Source of the DNA: Cladopsammia gracilis
Lineage: Eukaryota; Cnidaria; Anthozoa; Scleractinia; Dendrophylliidae
Length of the DNA: 64,000 bases
Reading direction: 5' to 3'
Assembly (NCBI GenBank): GCA_022457155.1
Contig: JAJGOT010000169.1
Coordinates: 1-64,000, forward strand
How positions within the stretch are numbered: position 1 is the stretch's first letter; every line of letters starts with the position of its first letter. The translations under genes were made by a program, and so were the position numbers. Below, piece after piece: positions 46,980 through 57,190 of the stretch. The notes beneath the pieces are model-generated. The model had not been told where the DNA came from, searched no databases, and saw only the letters and a program-made list of their open reading frames with translations.

Positions 46980-47560
46980 AAAAGAATAATTATTTTACAT
47001 AAATAATAAATGATTAAGTTCGGTAAATCGTTCCAGATTTTAGGAGCATAAAAAGAGAAAGCACGTGGGCCATAGTTAGCCTGTTCCAGGCGTTCACATA
47101 GTAGTGAAAGCGCGAATAGTTGGGGAAGGCGCGAAGAAAAGCGAGCGAAAAAAATGCTGGGAGACTGGGGAGAGGAATTGTTTTCGCTCGCTTTTCTTCG
47201 CGCATTCCCCAAGTGTTCGCGCTTTCCCCACTATCTGAACGCCTGGAACAGGCTAGGCCATAGTTGGTTGTCAGTAGAGACAGTAGGCGCAGCAAACGAG
47301 TTGGTTTGTTGTTGTTAAGAAGAGAAGCCGCGAGGCGCGAGCGTGTTCGCTCGACTAACAAAATGAAAAATAAGAGAAGCTCGCGTCTAAAAATAAATGG
47401 GAGCCAATGAAGTTCTTGAAGCACCGGTATGATATGATTGGTTCGTTTGGGGTCAGTTATAAGCCGTGCAGCAATGTTGAATTTTTTTGCAGTTTGTCTT
47501 GTTCTTTGTCTTGGAAGACCGCAAAGAACGTTGCGAGACGTCACAAAAGCATTAACCACA
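46980..47560 (-). pseudogene. LINE reverse-transcriptase C-terminus, interrupted
   Basis: The minus frame from 47559 reads AARLITDPKRTNHIIPVLQE and LHWLPFIFRRELL. Beyond the insertion at 47077-47255 it continues YGPRAFSFYAPKIWNDLPN. Both halves belong to one CR1/L2-type LINE C-terminal block. Confidence 0.75.
47077..47255. mobile_element. 179-bp MITE with 9-bp duplication
   Basis: Ends TAGCCTGTTCCAGGCGTTC / GAACGCCTGGAACAGGCTA form a near-complete hairpin. The exact 9-bp duplication GGCCATAGT (47068-47076, 47256-47264) is LINE coding sequence. Confidence 0.88.
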
Positions 47561-47777
47561 CGTCTTGGGAAAGATTTATTTTAACAAAACGAGATCAAAA
47601 TTGGATGACCCCCGTTAAACCGGGACAAAAAGAATCATGTACCAAAACGTTTTTGGAATAAGCTGATAAGAAATAAAATGAAGTTAAAATGACTTGCAGC
47701 ATGATCAATTTGCGCTTTGCTTTCGGTCAGCTGTTGTCTTTAATATTAAAAGCTAGTATTTACGGTGGCCCAAAAGT

Positions 47778-47886
47778 GTCACGGCAATTTCAATTTGCTC
47801 ACGGCAATTTCAATTTTCTCACGGCAATTTCAACTTCGCTCACGGCAACTTCAATTTGCTCACGGCAATTTCAACTTCGCTCACGC
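47778..47886. repeat. CTCACGGCAATTTCAA minisatellite
   Basis: Five to six tandem copies of a roughly 20-bp unit with the core TCACGGCAATTTCAA. Confidence 0.85.
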
Positions 47887-47966
47887 GAGATATGTCACGC
47901 AGGCAAAAACGTCGGGCCGACATTGAACAAATTCACGCTATTCGCTCCAGTCCCTTACAGAGCGAG

Positions 47967-47974
47967 TATAAATA
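47967..47974 (+). promoter_or_regulatory. TATA box of the long unit
   Basis: TATAAATA in the conserved 81-bp head; the same box is at 50718-50725 in the short unit. A start near 47998 is expected. Confidence 0.45.
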
Positions 47975-48045
47975 AGAGCTGTGCATCTAATTTCGGCCCA
48001 GTTCAAGTAAGAATCCTTTGGTGCTGTTACCTTCGTGTTCTCACC

Positions 48046-48123
48046 ATGTCCGGCGAACAAGCTCCCGTGGCGGAGGAAGTTCCAGATAGTTCAAGCGCTT
48101 CTTCAGTCAGCTCGAGCGCCTAA
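48046..48123 (+). CDS. 25-aa Ser-rich short ORF
   Basis: An ATG in favourable context (TCACCATGT) about 70 bp past the TATA box encodes MSGEQAPVAEEVPDSSSASS plus five residues and TAA. No homology is recognised. It may be a leader peptide of the unit or the 5' end of a lost coding region. Confidence 0.25.
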   Translation: MSGEQAPVAEEVPDSSSASSVSSSA

Positions 48124-48369
48124 ACCAAGCCCAGTTAACCAGAATCCTTACTGGTAAAATTTTCTTTAGTATTTGTCCGGCTTTTTAGCCGTTTCATCAC
48201 TTGTTCCCCCGCGGCTCCACGTGCTCGCCGGTTTTTATCTCCTCGCCCTGCTCCTTGTCCCTTATCCGTTAGCCTCGTTTCTTTCTATAGTTTTTCGCTT
48301 CCCTACAGCTTCTATGGACTTTACACGCTTTCATATTTAGTTGTTGAGCTATTTATAGCTTTGCGTGCT

Positions 48370-49260
48370 TCGCTTCACAAACACCGGGTTTGTGCAGTGC
48401 TCTTCCCTCGGTCCCCCTTTTAAGTTTGTACGCTTTAATATTATGTTTGTACGTTTATTTTTTGCGTATTTTGCCTCATAAACATCGGGTTTGTGCTGTG
48501 CTTTTCCCTCATTTCCCATTTTAGTTTGTACGCCTGTATTTGTCCAGTTTTGTTATGCGTACTTTGGGGTCTTTCTGCATGTACCGGTACCCATGAACCA
48601 CTCATTGTCTTCTATTGTTTGTGAGGTATTGTATTTTTGGTCTTGTTTTGCATTTGTATTATTGTCGTTCTTTGTTCCTTTTGTTTTACGTAATATGCAC
48701 TCCGGTACATGCAGAAGGAACCGTACTTTGCCTCACAAACATTGGGTTGGTGCAGTGCTTTTCCCTCGGGTCCCTTTTAGATTGTACGCTTGTTTGTGAC
48801 GTTTTGTTATATGCGTACTTTGCCTCATAAACATCGAGTTTGTGCTGTGCTTTTGAAGTTTGTACGCCTATATTTGTCATGTTTTGTTATGCGTTCTTTG
48901 CCTCATAAACATCGGGTTTCTGAGGTGCTTTTGAAGTTGTACGCCTTTATTTGTGACGTTTTGTTAATATGCGTACTTTGCCTCACGGACCTCACGAGCA
49001 TCGGGTTTGTGCAGTGCTTTGAAGTTTTGTACGCCTTTATTATGCGTACTTTGCCTCACAAACATCGGGTTTGTGCAGTGCCTTTGAAGTTTGTACGCCT
49101 TTGTTTGTCACATTTTGTTTATATGAGTACTTTGCTTCACAAATATCGGATTTGTGTAGTGCTTTCGAAGTTTATACGCATTTATCTGTCAAGTTTTTGT
49201 TATTAGTGCTTTGCCTTACAGGCATCGAGTCTGTGCCATGCTTCGCTCAGTTCCGTTGAA
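48370..49260. repeat. degenerate tandem array, about 70-130-bp unit
   Basis: About nine copies of a block with GCGTACTTTGCCTCA, AAACATCGGGTTTGTGC and GTTTGTACGCCT at irregular spacing. Open frames across it are products of the repeat, not a gene. Confidence 0.75.
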
Positions 49261-49689
49261 GTTTGTACGTTGGTTTTTATTACCCTGGATCTGCTTGGTT
49301 CCTGTATTTATTTTTATGTTTTAAATTTTGTAGATTCGCGATTTTTCATGTCATTGGCATCCTATTGTTTCCTTTTCTATAAGTATTGTTGCCAGTTCTA
49401 CCCGGTTTAGCACTCTTTTATTGTGCGTTCCGCCTTTATTAGTGGATTTTATGGTTCGCGTGTTTATCTTGGTGTTAAAGTCGAAGTTTACATACTTCGG
49501 GTAGTTATCCGTATTCCTTTCCGTTTACTCATTATTTCCCCGTCATTTTCGGAGTTTGTTTTGTTCCGCGCCCTCTCCCGCGCCATTTATCTCGTTTCCT
49601 GTTTTTTCCCATGGTAGCCCTGAAAGGGTGTCTAATGCCCTAGTCGGATTACTGACACTCAGGTTGCCATCCCTTGGGTGGGTTCTCTC

Positions 49690-50220
49690 GCAAGTTTCCC
49701 GCGCACAATCGTTTACGTTTTCCTCGACATTATGTCCTGTTCATCACTCAAGGGCTGGCAACCTTTATATCATATATATTTGTCATGTACAGAGTATAAC
49801 CGTCCTTTTCAATTGCAGAGCTTTGCTTTGTCCTCTGCTTATGCTACTTAAAGGCACCCTAAAAAGGAGTTTTCTAGTTTTCTGATTTCTTGGCCGGTAG
49901 ACAAGATGTTTTCTCTGCCACTTCTAGGCTCCCGGAAAAAGACGCAGGTCCACATCACTTCTATGTCCTCCTCTAAGAAGGCCTAAAATTCATATCCGTG
50001 GTTTCTCTGTTCGCCTATCCTGTTCCGCGCCTCGCGAGTTTCCCACGCACAATCGTTTGCGTTTTTCTCAACATTATGCCCTGTTCACCACTCAAGGGCT
50101 GGCAGCCTTTATATCATATATATTTACCATGTAAGAAGCCGTCTTTACCAATTGCAGAGCATCCCTTTGTCATCCGCTTATGCTAATTAAAAGACACCCT
50201 AAAAGGAGTTTTTTAGTTTT
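49690..50220. repeat. direct duplication of about 190 bp
   Basis: Segments at about 49690-49880 and 50030-50220 share CGCACAATCGTTT, CTCAAGGGCTGGCA and CCTTTATATCATATATATTT in the same order. Confidence 0.75.
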
Positions 50221-50688
50221 TGAGTTCTTTGCCGTGGTGCAAGATGTTTTCTGCCACGCGTATTGAGCAGATTGCGAACTCTACTTCACTGGATTACAGT
50301 CCCGCCTCCGTTACTATCTGCAAGACGCTCAAATTTACAAGGGTAAACTCTGCACAGCTTTAGAGCCGGGGTGGCCATTACTTTAGCCTTCACTCTAGAC
50401 GCTATGGCTCATTTTGGTTGGTGCCATGTTTGCTCCTACCGCATCCTATAACACGAATGCTGCACAAGGCCTTCGTTTTACAGGACCATCGGAGTTGCTG
50501 TCTCGCCATGTCTCCTTTAGATTTGGGTGGTTGGATGGGATTTTCTGGTTTGGGGTTTGAGGTTTGAGTATTGGCAAGTGTCTCGGGTTATTTGGTGTTA
50601 GGCCATTGTAACGTTTAACGTCTGGGCACGGTCGCATATCTCCATCTCTTATTAAGGAAGCGTGAAAGGGACTGTCGCGAATAGTATG

Positions 50689-50944
50689 CTATTCGCTCCA
50701 GTCCCTTACAGAGCGAGTATAAATAAGAGCTGTGCATCTAATTTCGGCCCAGTTCAAGTAAGAATCCTTCAGTTGTTGGCAGTCGTACTTGTTATCTCTC
50801 TCTTTCGCGCTTGCCTCCTATGCCTCCGTGCTTTTCTTTCCCCTCCCTCCCTTTCCCTATCCGTTTTCACTTCCTACTCTCTCAAGCACGGTCGCATACC
50901 TCCATCTCTTATTAAGCAAGCGTGAAAGGGACTGTTGCGAATAG
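50689..50944 (+). mobile_element. short CTATTCGC-ended unit
   Basis: 256 bp with the same tips as the 47938-50684 unit and flanked by TATG on both sides (50685-50688, 50945-50948). It carries the TATA box but neither the short ORF nor the array. Confidence 0.55.
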
Positions 50945-50963
50945 TATGCTATCGCCGTGGAAT

Positions 50964-51306
50964 CACAGGGAGCCCATACAATCTGTTAGTGTAACATAAT
51001 GACCGTTTGTAATTTTATAGAAAATGTATGGGATTTACCTAAATTTCATATTATGGCGACATATCGCCAAATGAATGTACTGATCAACGCTAAATAAACG
51101 TTAAATTACGTTATTTGTTGTGTATTGTCGTCCTTTTGCCGTAAGTGATATTTTGAGCGATTTTGAAGAATTCTAAGTTCGCCGTTGTCTGTACGTCTTT
51201 TGGCGATACGTCGTCATAATATGAAATTTAGGTGAATCCCATACATTTCCTATAAAATTACAAACGGTCATTATGTTACACAAACAGATTGTATGGGCTC
51301 CATGTG
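50964..51306. mobile_element. MITE with CACA(G/T)GGAGCCC ends
   Basis: Inverted arms of about 90 bp share ATAATGACCGTTTGTAATTT and CCCATACA. The direct repeat GTGGAAT (50957-50963, 51307-51313) flanks it. Confidence 0.8.
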
Positions 51307-51746
51307 GTGGAATCGGTCAAAATCCTTCAATTCTGCCGTTCTGTTTTCTCCAAAAGGTATCAGATTTTTCCCACATATAAATAGTAGATTTGTCTTGATT
51401 TCATTTCGGTCATTTCCCCGATTCTGTAATCATACGCCTCATCTACATCTACATCTACATCTACTTTATTAACTAACAACGCTCTCGCATCAAGTCAGTA
51501 TGTAAATAAAAATATAGTAATACAATAAAATATAATTCTATATTACAATTATATAATAAAAATAAATAAAAAATAAATGTATATGTCAGTAAGTCAGTAT
51601 CTCAATGTCTAGAAGTTGCATTCAACTGTCGCGAATAGCTTAAAGATCTCGACAAAACAGACGCACGAGAACTGTCACCCGTCAATCCTGCTCCCCGATC
51701 GCAAGTGATAACACAACAACCCTTTCTTCCCACGCTGGGGTTTTCT

Positions 51747-52295
51747 AAAGCCCGGTTTCCATATGATCGCTATGATCGCTACGATCGTTGCGATCGCTGC
51801 GATCGCTGAAAAAAATAGTTCAGCGATCGCAGCGATTGATGGTTTCCATATGATCGCTGCGATCGCTACGATCGCTGAGAAAGTGAATGAAGATCGAGGG
51901 GACCTGAGTCTGACAATATCGTTTCGCCTCATTCTTGAAATTCAACATAGCGGCTGTGAATTGTTTTTAAAATTTGTTATAAAGACAGTCGTATCTTTGC
52001 ACTTCTTCCATAAAAAGGGCCAAATCGCACCCTTTGAGTGAGCGTACGCAGTGCATCATGGTATTTTTGCCGTCGCTGCGATCGCTGCGATCGCTGGAGA
52101 GTGGTTTCCATATGATCGCTACGATCGCTGAGATAAGCCCGGTTTCCATATGATCGCTACGATCGCTGCGATCGCTGAAAAAAAAACGTTCAGCGATCGT
52201 AGCGATCATATGGAAACCACTCTCCAGCGATCGTAGGGACAACGATCGCTGCGATCGCTATGATTCTATCTCAGCGATCGTGGCGATCGTAGCAA
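51747..52295. repeat. cluster of CGATCGCT palindromic repeats
   Basis: Dozens of (T/G)CGATCGC words in both orientations, arranged as two or more elements that begin AAGCCCGGTTTCCATATGAT and end ATCATATGGAAACC. They are probably related MITEs inserted into each other. Confidence 0.7.
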
Positions 52296-52830
52296 CGACG
52301 ATTTTTAGCGCAACAAAATTAACGACAGGTATGTTACACGAAATAACTTGGGCAAAATTTGTGTTTTTGCGTTGCAAGTTTCTTGAAGTTGAATCAAAAA
52401 CTCGCAACGAAAAAATTGCGAAGAAAATCGTCCGTGCACCCATGTTGCGCAAAAACTCGTCATTGCGAATCGTTCCGTGTAACAACACCTTAAAGCGTGA
52501 CGCGTGATCTGGGCAAAAATCCGGCAATGCGTGCCATGCGAGGAACGACTATGACGCGTGCACGTCTTCAAAGTTCTTGGAAGTATGAAAAAGAGTTACC
52601 CATCGGTGGAGCCATGGAGCCCTGGAACCCTGGTTGTTTGTCCTTGGAACTCTGAAGTACCATGAATGCTTTTTCTCTTTTTCTTTTTTTCTCAGATCGG
52701 CTTTGTCCATCTACATTTCAATTTGCGAGACATCTTTGCGATACACTGTGGGCTCCTTGTTCCCCAAAACACGTGATGTGGCACGCGTGTTTCGGGTGAC
52801 AAGTGAGTACATAGCAACGAAACAATTGTC

Positions 52831-53007
52831 CACGGTTACGATCCTACTTTATCGGTTTCTGTCGTGATGGTGTCTCGCAAATTTTACTTTTTTACGTGGT
52901 CCGATTCAGCCTTGCAGTTCATTGTTTTTGTTCATTCATTTTTTGGCTGGTTAGGTCTCTCGTAGATCCTACGTATCATTAGCAGCATTATCGTTTGCGG
53001 TCTCCTA
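52831..53007 (+). repeat. dispersed repeat S, copy 1
   Basis: Contains ATGGTGTCTCGCAAA, TTTACGT, GGCTGGTTAGGTCTCTCG and CATTATCGTTTGCGGTC. An inverted copy is at 55166-55338 and a partial direct copy at 55443-55545. Confidence 0.7.
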
Positions 53008-53028
53008 CAAGTTACTTTTTTTTCTCTA

Positions 53029-53183
53029 GGCCCAGTTGTTCAAAGAGTAGCTAAGAGTGGATAACGCTATCCGCCAGAGAAATCACTATCCAGTGGATAA
53101 ACGTTAACAAAACCCATTGCGCTATCCAACGAATAGTGATTTATCCGGTGGATAGCGCTATCCACGTGTTCAACAACTGGGCC
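53029..53183. mobile_element. 155-bp palindromic MITE
   Basis: GGCCCAGTTGTTCAAAG at the left pairs with GTTCAACAACTGGGCC at the right. Inner words GGATAACGCTATCC / GGATAGCGCTATCC make it largely self-complementary. Confidence 0.8.
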
Positions 53184-53312
53184 CTGGATAATATCCTGAA
53201 TCATGAGCCCTGAAAAAGCCCCGCATTTTTTGGCCATGGAGCTGTTTTGGCCTTGGAGGCCTGGAGCGCCGCTTTTTTAGGCACGGAGCCATGATTGGGT
53301 AGAGTCTACCTT

Positions 53313-53622
53313 CCATAGCTCAGAAGGAGGTCGGACACCTATTGAGAATTATATAACGTAATGTTGACACTTAGAATTTTATTTTCAATAAGTTTTTAAG
53401 TGTAAAAAGGAAAATATAAAATCCCCACTCAATGTTGAACCTGTGACCTCAGCTAGGCTTAGACTTAAATAGCCTACCGTACCACTGTACCACCTAGCTT
53501 CTCGGGTTGCTTAGTCCTAAATTCAACTATATGAACTGCTACCCCAAACCTCAACTGAAAGCTAACCAGTTACTCCGTTATATAAGTCTCAATAAGGTGT
53601 CCGACCTCCTTCTGAGCTATGG
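53313..53622. mobile_element. MITE D1
   Basis: Ends CCATAGCTCAGAAGGAGGTC / GACCTCCTTCTGAGCTATGG with AAGGTGTCC-type inner words. Its interior closely matches D2 at 53656-54281. Confidence 0.85.
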
Positions 53623-53655
53623 AATCTAGACTTTACCCCATGATTGTGCCAAAAT

Positions 53656-54281
53656 CATACCGTCCTGAGAAGGACGTCGGACACCTTATTGAGACATATA
53701 ACGTATTGTCGACACTTAGAATTTTATTTTCAATAAATTTTTAAGTGTAAAAAAGAAAATCTAAAATCCCCACTCAGGACTGAACCTGTGACCTCAACTA
53801 GGCTTAGGCTTACATAGCCTACCGTATCACTGTACCACCTAGCTTCTCGGGTTGCTTAGTCCTAAATTTAGCTATATAAACTGCTACCCCTAACCTCAAC
53901 AGAAAGCTAACCATTTACTCCGTTATATAAGTCTCAATAAGTCAATAAGGTATCCGACCGGGGAGGGGGTCTAGTGGTTAGCGCGTCGGACTTTCAACCT
54001 GAAGGTCGGTGGTTCGAGCCTGGTCTCTGCCGTCGTGTTGTTTCCTTAGACAAGAAACTTTACTCCACACTGTCTCTCTCCACCCAGGTGTATAAATGGG
54101 TACCGGCGACAAAATGCTGGGGTAACCCTGCGATGGACTAGCATCCCATCCAGGGGGGAGTAGCAATATTCCTAGTTGCTTCATGCTACGGAAACCGGGT
54201 TAAGCTCCGGCCGTGTGGGCCATCTTGGCCCGAGTGCGACTTTACCTTTTTAAGGTATCCGACGTCCTTCTGGATGGTATG
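53656..54281. mobile_element. MITE D2, interrupted by a SINE
   Basis: Ends CATACCGTCCTGAGAAGGAC / GTCCTTCTGGATGGTATG. About 330 bp of its own sequence is homologous to D1 and is split near its right end by 53959-54250. Confidence 0.82.
53959..54250 (+). mobile_element. tRNA-derived SINE
   Basis: The head GTCTAGTGGTTAGCGCG (A-box type) and GGTGGTTCGAGCCTGG (B box GGTTCGAGCC) are 33 bp apart, as in a tRNA. A non-tRNA body follows, ending in TTTACCTTTT. The 13-bp duplication TAAGGTATCCGAC lies on both sides (53946-53958, 54251-54263). Confidence 0.88.
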
Positions 54282-55165
54282 ATTTGGGCTTGACTCGGAG
54301 CCATGGAGCCCTAAGTGAAGCTTCTCGAGATTTGGATGAAAACGCAATAAAATTCTGATCAGAATCTATTCACACTGGCCTCGTCGCATAGAGCTCTAGC
54401 TTCACACACAAGTGCCTTTATTATTCTTGGTATACTATACAGTATACAAAGAAAAAAATCCAGTGACGAGTGAGATATTTCATGGTGTAGCACGAGAAAG
54501 CATCGCATAACTATTTTATCCCATGCCCTTATAAATTTAGTGCCATTGACAACCTTCCGACAATTTTAGTACTATAACAATATTAATATACAATATTAAA
54601 ACTTTGACGACGTTTTCGGTTGACCGTTCATCATTTGGCGAAATTTTCTGGAATTTGCCAAAGACTGACTAGTTCAATTTACGCAGCTTACGACGCCAAG
54701 AAACTTTTGTTAAATACAACCTGTGGGATACCACAGAATATATGCAACGGCGTTCCAGCCTTCTAATTGGCTGTATTCTACACGGCATGGGATAAATGTA
54801 GATATTTGCAGCGCATATCGGACTTCGTGTCATTTGGCGACCGTATCCAGGGGAGTAGCTATACCTGTGCGCACGTACGCGCGTGCGTACCTGAAAAAAG
54901 TCGAAAAAAAAAAAGAAAGATTTGGGACTTGAGGGTGTGAGGAAGAGGAAGGGTGAGTGTTTTTAAAAATCGATTGTGCGTACCTCTGCAAAAGTCCCTT
55001 AGAGATTGATGTAAAAGGTTATCAGGTCGACAAAAAGGGTGCCTTGCAGTGTTGAAGTCAAGTAGGCCAAAAAAACTTGCCCTAAACTTTTTGTTCCATT
55101 TTTACCGCTTCCGCTTCAGCCCATCTATGATCTGTGTATGTGATAGTGAAAGTGAAATCTGCAAA
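54282..55165. other. no gene seen
   Basis: A repeat-derived look (GCACGTACGCGCGTGCGTAC near 54878) but no paired ends and no credible exon. Confidence 0.35.
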
Positions 55166-55338
55166 GGACCGCAAACGATAATGCTGCTAACGATATACGA
55201 AGAATCTGCGAGAGACCTAACCAGCCAAAAACGAACAAACATGCAATAAACTGCAGGGCTTTTCTGACTACGTAAAAAAATAGACTTTGCGAGACAACAT
55301 CAAGACAGAAACCGATAAAGTAAGATCGCAACCGTGGA
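55166..55338 (-). repeat. dispersed repeat S, copy 2 (inverted)
   Basis: Reverse complement of 52831-53007 with about 80-85 percent identity by eye. Confidence 0.65.
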
Positions 55339-55442
55339 CAGCCGTTTCGTTGTTATTGCAACTCATCGGCACGGTGTAGCGAACTAAATGTCGCCAGCAA
55401 GAAAGCCAGCGCAAATAAATTTCACAATGACCCGTTCACCAC

Positions 55443-55545
55443 CACCGTTGCGATCCTACTTTATCAGTTTTTGTCGTGATGGTGTCTCGCAAAGTCTATT
55501 TTTTTACGTAGTCAGATCAACCCTGCAGTTTCTTGTACTAATGTA
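55443..55545 (+). repeat. dispersed repeat S, partial copy 3
   Basis: Matches the first about 100 bp of copy 1 (GTTGCGATCCTACTTTATCA onward) and forms an inverted pair with copy 2. Confidence 0.65.
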
Positions 55546-55849
55546 TGAGTCACGCCAAAGTGACAGGACCCTCCCCGTTAAATTCTAGATCCCAGGATGC
55601 TATAGACATGTATAGACTTACAGAAGATAGAGATCGGTAGATATAGAAATAGAAATTGCTATGCTATAGAATTTACAAACATAAAATGATCCACCCAAAA
55701 AATATCCAAAACTGTTCAATTTCCTTCAAGGAGTTAGCAATTTTCTCTTGCACGTGTTTTGCTCGGTTAAGGACTGACAACTAGTGCTGTATGAGCACGT
55801 CCGTTTTGTTCTATGCAATGTTTTGCAAAAGCATACAGAAAGTATAGAG

Positions 55850-56330
55850 GAAAAAAAGAAGAATGTACTAAACTGATAAAATTTGTTTCTAAAATTAAAG
55901 CAAGATGAAATTAATTTTATTAAATGTGTGTTAGTCAAATTATTAGATATATATGTTCATTAATTCACTAATCAATTCATTGATGGGTAAAAACTTAATA
56001 TTGGGCAACTAAAACTGTATTTTCTTGTAGAACTTATCTCTTATTGATGAGTACTTGGAGCAGTAAAAAAGAAAGAGTTTTTCAACTTCGATTTGATTGG
56101 ACTCACATATAGAGCAGGTTCTATTGTCTTTAGAAACTTGGTTATATCTTCCGAGTTCGATCGTAAGTTTGTGACTACTTGTGCGTAGTCTTATTATAAA
56201 GGCCCTTCTCTCTGACGTATTCCTAGTTAAGTCTATGCAAGTGGTAGATGTATGTTTTAAAAATCCTATAATTCTAGTTTTTCGGAATGCTGAAGAGTGT
56301 GCTGCCGATAAGAAACAAATTTCTGTTTCA
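55850..56330 (-). pseudogene. LINE C-terminal fragment
   Basis: The minus strand near 56175-56050 reads KLTIELGRYNQVSKDNRTCS and ICESNQIEVEKLF, the HKLxIExGRxxxxxRxCxxC terminal block of many non-LTR elements, with stops on both sides. Confidence 0.5.
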
Positions 56331-57190
56331 TTAAACTGATAAATGAAATATGTTTGGCCTTAGCGGAATCTGATAAATCAGGATTAAAGTTTGTCAAATG
56401 AAAATATTTAGACATTTTCAAAAGATTCGAGTGAAAGCTATTTTAACCAGTGGGTTGTAGATCGAATGATATTAGAAAAATGTGTTTAACAAATGAGTCT
56501 TGGTTTTTACTTTGAATATATAAAATGTAGTTGAGGATTTTTGGTAATAGCAATATTTAAAGGAAACCGGCCAAGTTCAGCTCTACATGCAATATCGGAA
56601 GCTTTATTGCTTACCTCTAAGTACCTGTAAGTGGGTTTTTACAATCTGTGAGTTATCCCAAGTCTTAAAATCAAGTTTGGTATAAATGCCCCCGAATCTC
56701 GCTATTATATGTCAAAATTGGGGAGATCATCGTATGGTCGTATACGTGTGGGCGGGTCTTATTATCTTTTCCTGCTTTATTGATATAAAGGCTAATTCTT
56801 CTCGCTCACTTGTATGCACTTATTACGTCATTTGTAAGAAACGTTTCTTGAAAAACAGCATTTTAAGACCCAGCCAAACGAACGCAACATTTCAACACAA
56901 CATCTGGCAACACTGTTGCGCGCAACATGTTACACGCGTTTGGCCATCCTGTTGCAACATATTGGATGGTGTTGGATTGGAAATTGGAAAAGTGCAAAGA
57001 AACAAGAGCCATCTGTTTACCACAGCATTTAATTAGTTAATTCTCCCAAATAAACACAATAGACTACAAGCAGCATATCACCTGTCATATGATGGACATT
57101 TTCTATTGTCTAATTTCATTTAAAATCACTTTTTATTTCATCACAAAAAAAAAATTCATTGCAAAATTTACAGCTTATAGATGTAACATT
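56331..57190. other. no gene seen
   Basis: An open frame at 56686-57036 has no recognisable domain and no splice context. The words GTTGCGCGCAACATGTTACA and GTTGCAACAT suggest an old repeat. Confidence 0.35.

Larger units (their letters stand above)
47938..50684 (+). mobile_element. long CTATTCGC-ended unit with TATA box
   Basis: Begins CTATTCGCTCCAGTCCCTT and ends AAGGGACTGTCGCGAATAG, imperfect inverted tips. It shares its first 81 bp exactly with 50689-50769 and its last about 60 bp with 50886-50944. Between are a short ORF, a satellite-like array and a duplicated segment. It could be a non-autonomous transposon or an LTR-derived unit; no duplication was found at the left border. Confidence 0.5.

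Noticed and set aside
47014..47559. 181-aa open frame as a host gene
   Set aside because: Its first half is LINE reverse transcriptase and its second half is read-through into the MITE at 47077-47255.
48370..49260. Regularly repeated blocks that could suggest a CRISPR-like or satellite gene array
   Set aside because: Spacing and unit length are irregular, the genome is animal, and frames through it only echo the repeat.
51747..52295. GCGATCGC, the highly iterated palindrome of cyanobacteria
   Set aside because: Everything around is spliced animal DNA. The octamer arises from the local CGATCGCT repeat, so contamination is not indicated.
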